DNA from: CAISIP01 sp031403955
GTDB taxonomy: Bacteria; Pseudomonadota; Gammaproteobacteria; Burkholderiales; Burkholderiaceae_C
Assembly: GCA_031403955.1 (NCBI GenBank)
Contig: JANNGR010000292.1
Location: forward strand, 1-27,584
Length of the DNA: 27,584 nt
Reading direction: 5' to 3'
Shown here: positions 24,570-27,584 of the stretch, piece after piece
How the letters are laid out: each line of letters starts with the position of its first letter
Position numbering within the stretch: position 1 is the first letter of the stretch
The notes under the pieces: model-generated
Told to the model about the DNA's origin: nothing
What the model saw: the letters and a program-made list of their open reading frames with translations, nothing else
Database searches by the model: none
Position numbers and translations under genes: made by a program

Positions 24570-25432
24570 CAAACCCTCCTGGCCTGCGCAACGGTGAATA
24601 AGCCGCTCGGGCGCCAGAGCAAGATCAGCAGGAACGCGGCGAACATCACGACTTCTTTCATCGCCCCACCAAACGCGACAACGGCGTAGGTCTGAATCAG
24701 TCCAAGGGCCAGGCCGCCGATCAGCGCGCCCAGGATGCTGCTGAATCCGCCCATCACGGCGCCAATGAAGGCGGCCAGGAGAATGTTGTCGCCCATGGTG
24801 GGGAACACGCCGATCAAGGGGCTGATCAGCACTCCCGCGATGCCGGCCAGCATACCGCCGACCGCCCAGCTCACGGCCAGCGTACTGCGCACATGAATGC
24901 CGGAGAGCGCCGCCCGCCAAGGATCTTCGGCCACCGCCCGGACCGCCCGGCCGTAAAGCGTCGAGCCCTGCCAGTAGAACAGCGCGGCCGTGGCCAGCGT
25001 GGTAACCACCAGGATCATGACGGAGTTGACCGGCACACTGGTGCCCAGTATGTCGAGGTTGCGCTCGCCGAATATCCAGACTTCGGCACGCAAGGGAACG
25101 TCGGTGAAAAGATAACGCGCGCCGGCCTGCAGCAGTATCAGCAGCGCCAACGTGCCGATGACTTGCGCGATGCGGGTGGCTTTAGGTAACAGCACATGGG
25201 CAACGGCAAAACAAAGCAGACCACCTGCCGCTCCCGCGCCCAGGGCTGCGGCGAGCTGCAATGCCGGAACATCGACGCGCTGGGAAACCAGGGCATAGGC
25301 GTAGGCGCTGACCATCATCAGCTCGCCCTGGGCAAAATTCACCACGCCGCTGGCCCGGAAGATAAGCACCACGCCGATCGCCAGCAGAGCGTAGACCGCG
25401 CCGATCGCCAGGCCACCGATTAGCAGGTCCAT
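24569..25432 (-). CDS. livH: HAAT ABC transporter permease LivH (cluster 2)
   Basis: A 287-residue permease. The N-terminus has GAVYALLAIGVVLIFRASGV followed by VNFAQGE, the LivH signature, and the C-terminal half has GGFSSILGALIGGLALGLIQ. It resembles the cluster-1 LivH in layout but differs widely in sequence, so the two transporters are old paralogues or separate acquisitions rather than a recent duplication. It lies 91 bases after the binding-protein gene; that gap (25433-25523) shows no gene. Confidence 0.92.
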   Translation of the reverse strand: MDLLIGGLAIGAVYALLAIGVVLIFRASGVVNFAQGELMMVSAYAYALVSQRVDVPALQLAAALGAGAAGGLLCFAVAHVLLPKATRIAQVIGTLALLILLQAGARYLFTDVPLRAEVWIFGERNLDILGTSVPVNSVMILVVTTLATAALFYWQGSTLYGRAVRAVAEDPWRAALSGIHVRSTLAVSWAVGGMLAGIAGVLISPLIGVFPTMGDNILLAAFIGAVMGGFSSILGALIGGLALGLIQTYAVVAFGGAMKEVVMFAAFLLILLWRPSGLFTVAQARRV

Positions 25433-25523
25433 GCCCGAGCCCTTGTTTTTGTCAGCGCGAAAGCACCAGACGCCTCGACAGCCGGCTGCGCATGGTTGTA
25501 AGAAGGAGGGAGAACGATGACCC

Positions 25524-26723
25524 TCAATCGGCCGGCTTGAACACCCCGCCCCGGTTCACCAGGGGTTGAATGTTGCGGTTGCCGAGGTGATCGGTAGGCG
25601 AGAAGGTGCGCGGAAATCCGATCGGCGCCGCATAACTCCACTCGCCACCCTTGCCGGCCACGAAACCATTTACCTTGGTGTCAAGACTGGTCAACAGAGC
25701 CTCACGCGTCAGGTTCTTTCCCGAGGCGCGCATGGCTTCGGCCACAACATACAAGTCGGCGTACAACATCAGCGAATAAAGGTTCGGAGTATTGGCGGGC
25801 CGCTCGATATTGTTCTTGTCCAAAGCCGCCAGCCACTGCGCCATCGCGCCGGACTTGTCGTCGATGAACTGGGTGCCGCCGATCCAGAACGCATAAAAAC
25901 CCTCGGCCGCCGGGCCGGCCACACGCGCCACCGAAGGATCGGCGAGCGAAGTTTCGGCCACGATCTGGGCGTTGATGCCAGCACGCCGGATCTGCGGGAA
26001 CAGCCGCCCACCGTCGGACGCGAGGCCATAGACGAACACTACGTCGGGATTGCTGGACTTGACCTGCTGCATCTGCCCGGTGAAATCGGTGTCGCCCGAG
26101 TTGAACGTGACAACCGTGACTTCGACACCCGATTTTTCGAACAAGGCTTTTACCCGCGGTCCGCCGGAAGTGCAATGTCCCTGGTCGCACTGGATCAAGG
26201 CCAAGCGTTTGGGCTTGAATTTCTCGACCACGAACTTCGACATGGCTTCGGTGAAAACTACCTGGGTGCTGGTCGCGCCAGAGTAGACGTTCTTGCGAAA
26301 CTTCTCCAGCACCGCCGGATCGGAGGCCAGGCTTACATAATAAGGAACCCCGTTGCGCTCGAAATAGGGCAAAACCGGAACCGTCGACGTGCTCGTTCCG
26401 GCGCCCAGAACAAAGAACACCTTCTCTTCGTCGACCAGACGCCGCACCGCGGTGACGCCGCCATCGGGCGTGCCACGGTCATCGACCAGACTGAGCACGA
26501 GCTTGCGGCCATTGACTCCGCCGTGGGCATTTATCTCGGCCAGCGCCAGCGACAGGCCCACCCGTGAGCCCTGACCGACGAAACTTGCCGGCCCGGTCAG
26601 CGAAAGGTGAACTCCGATCTTGATTTCGGTGTCGGTAACGCCCGGCACACTCTGCGCAACAGCCGGGGAGAGCGGAACAAGCGCGGCAACTATCCACGCA
26701 AATAGTGAGTTTCGGATCTGCAT
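25524..26723 (-). CDS. HAAT-type ABC transporter substrate-binding protein (cluster 2)
   Basis: Periplasmic binding protein of the LivK type, 399 residues. The signal peptide spans residues 1-22 (MQIRNSLFAWIVAALVPLSP, then AVAQ cleavage), followed by IKIGVHLSLTGPASFVGQGS and LALAEINAHGGVNGRKL. A Cys pair in QCDQGHCTSG could form a disulphide. The ATG at 26723 has an AGGAG site; the longer frame to 26789 adds a charged, unconserved leader and is rejected. It heads the second transporter operon and lies opposite the SDR gene across the second copy of the shared operator, so it is probably repressed by the same TetR. Ligand unknown. Confidence 0.92.
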   Translation of the reverse strand: MQIRNSLFAWIVAALVPLSPAVAQSVPGVTDTEIKIGVHLSLTGPASFVGQGSRVGLSLALAEINAHGGVNGRKLVLSLVDDRGTPDGGVTAVRRLVDEEKVFFVLGAGTSTSTVPVLPYFERNGVPYYVSLASDPAVLEKFRKNVYSGATSTQVVFTEAMSKFVVEKFKPKRLALIQCDQGHCTSGGPRVKALFEKSGVEVTVVTFNSGDTDFTGQMQQVKSSNPDVVFVYGLASDGGRLFPQIRRAGINAQIVAETSLADPSVARVAGPAAEGFYAFWIGGTQFIDDKSGAMAQWLAALDKNNIERPANTPNLYSLMLYADLYVVAEAMRASGKNLTREALLTSLDTKVNGFVAGKGGEWSYAAPIGFPRTFSPTDHLGNRNIQPLVNRGGVFKPAD

Positions 26724-26790
26724 GTTGTCTCCTGATTTCGATCGACGGTTTATTGCTTTTCCAAGGGAAAAACACCGCTTGCCAACCAAA

Positions 26791-26811
26791 GTGAACTGTC
26801 ACAAAGTGAAC
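26791..26811. repeat. Direct repeat GTGAAC with flanking ACTGT/ACAGT arms
   Basis: GTGAAC occurs at 26791-26796 and 26806-26811, and ACTGT (26795-26799) faces ACAGT (26810-26814) as an inverted pair. The unit resembles the TGTTCAC arm of the operator 26-46 bases to the right and lies within the 5' leader of the binding-protein transcript. It could be a secondary binding site. Confidence 0.35.
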
Positions 26812-26836
26812 AGTCGGTTACGCAGCGTGATCTCTT

Positions 26837-26864
26837 GGTAACTGTATCATACAATATGTTCACA
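26837..26864. promoter_or_regulatory. Second copy of the 28-base TetR-type operator, with overlapping -10 elements
   Basis: GGTAAC...TCATACA...TGTTCACA matches the element at 13096-13123 at 23 of 28 positions. It is a pseudo-palindrome of the form GTnAnnnTATnnTA mirrored about its centre. A rightward -10 TACAAT (26850-26855) and a leftward -10 TATGAT (26852-26847) overlap it, so a bound protein would block both the SDR and the binding-protein genes. The -35 boxes are weak. Confidence 0.7.
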
Positions 26865-26892
26865 CTGCTGAATGGCTGCAATATTCGCGCGT

Positions 26893-27584
26893 ATGAAAAC
26901 CGGACCGGATTACTTGGCGCCGATGCCGGTGGCCAACGCCATGTCGGGCAACATCGCATTGATTACCGGCGGCACGGCCGGTATCGGATTCGAGATCGCA
27001 AAGGCTTTGCTGGCTGCCGGAGCGACAGTGGTAGTCAATGGCCGCGATGTGCAACGCGGCCTGGCGGCGGTTCAGGCGCTCGACAATGCCCGCGTCTCGT
27101 TTGAGGCCGGCGATTGTTGCGACGCCGAACAGGCGCGTGGTGTGGCCGACCGCGTGGCCGCCGTTCATGGGCGCATCACGACGCTGGTGGCCAGCGGCGG
27201 CGCAGCCGCCCTGCCCCCGGCACTGTTCTGCGACCTGGCGGACGACGCCTTCAGCTCGGTTTTTCGCAACCAGTACCTGAACCGGGTATTCCCGATTCGA
27301 GCCGCCGTGCCACACATGCAAGCCGCCGGCGGCAGCATCCTGATCATCGGTACCGATGCCGGACGATTCGCCACCGTGGGCGAAGCGCTGCACGGAGGAA
27401 TGGGGGCGGCGAAGATCATGCTGACCAAGACGCTGGCGCGGGAATTCGGGCGCTGGAAAATCCGGGTGAACTGCCTGGCTTTGACGATCACGTCCGGCAC
27501 CGAGGCGTTCGACGCGTTGTTCGAAAAGGACGCATGGACGCGAGACCTGTTCAGCAAGGCACTCAAGCGGTTTCCGTTCGGAAG
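26893..27584 (+). CDS. SDR-family protein with degenerate active site, 3' end beyond window
   Basis: Short-chain dehydrogenase/reductase fold, at least 230 residues before the window edge. The nucleotide-binding motif TGGTAGIG (residues 25-32) is intact, with NGRD after strand 2. The catalytic residues are not: the Ser position reads IIGTDAG, and the Y-x-x-x-K motif reads MGAAK (Met170, Lys174), so Tyr is lost. It may be a non-catalytic partner, as BbsC is proposed to be beside BbsD, or an enzyme with altered chemistry. ATGs at 26872, 26893, 26923 and 26941 are all in frame, none with a good ribosome site; 26893 is a compromise. It faces the second transporter operon across the shared operator. 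Confidence 0.8.
   Translation, partial: MKTGPDYLAPMPVANAMSGNIALITGGTAGIGFEIAKALLAAGATVVVNGRDVQRGLAAVQALDNARVSFEAGDCCDAEQARGVADRVAAVHGRITTLVASGGAAALPPALFCDLADDAFSSVFRNQYLNRVFPIRAAVPHMQAAGGSILIIGTDAGRFATVGEALHGGMGAAKIMLTKTLAREFGRWKIRVNCLALTITSGTEAFDALFEKDAWTRDLFSKALKRFPFG

Noticed and set aside
25505..25540. Strong AAGGAGGGAG site followed by ATG on the plus strand opposite the end of the second binding protein
   Set aside because: The frame stops after seven codons and lies antisense to a clear gene.

Overview
The window (about 27.6 kb, GC-rich, dense gene packing, many 1-4 base gene overlaps) looks like the chromosome of a betaproteobacterium, probably Burkholderiales. That placement is an inference from base composition, from the branched-chain-amino-acid-type (HAAT) ABC transporters with fused subunits, and from the style of the metal genes; no rRNA or tRNA is present to confirm it. 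I see no insertion sequence, CRISPR array, integrase or tRNA.

Region 1 (1-7984) is a metal-homeostasis block. Leftward runs an apparent operon: GNAT acetyltransferase, RcnA-type nickel/cobalt exporter, then the two permeases of a dipeptide/nickel-type ABC importer, the second cut by the window edge. Divergent from it is a 215-residue soluble protein made of two copies of a domain that also forms the large loop of the RcnA protein, followed by a CueR-type MerR regulator. Next comes a Zn/Cd/Pb P-type ATPase (cadA) with two long His-rich stretches, divergent from its own MerR regulator (cadR) across a compact MerR-type promoter.

Region 2 (7985-10231) is a two-gene unit: a HAD hydrolase of the haloacid-dehalogenase type and a DAO-family FAD oxidoreductase.

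Region 3 (10246-27584) looks like one catabolic locus for an unidentified carboxylate. Leftward: a DUF35 Zn-ribbon/OB-fold protein and two thiolase-fold proteins, both lacking the thiolase catalytic Cys and His. Divergent from these: a TetR regulator, an AMP-forming acyl-CoA ligase and a first HAAT transporter (binding protein, LivH, a LivM-LivG fusion, LivF). Convergent with it is a second HAAT transporter (binding protein, LivH, LivM, a LivG-LivF fusion), a 71-residue protein and a PaaK-like CoA ligase. An SDR protein with a degenerate active site begins at the right edge.

Two nearly identical 28-base sites (23 of 28 bases), one in the tetR/thiolase intergenic region and one in the binding-protein/SDR intergenic region 13.7 kb away, tie the two ends of region 3 into one putative TetR regulon. 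The model is uptake by two transporters, activation by two CoA ligases, and C-C bond chemistry by a DUF35/thiolase-fold complex that may be an aldolase rather than a thiolase. The substrate cannot be read from the sequence.
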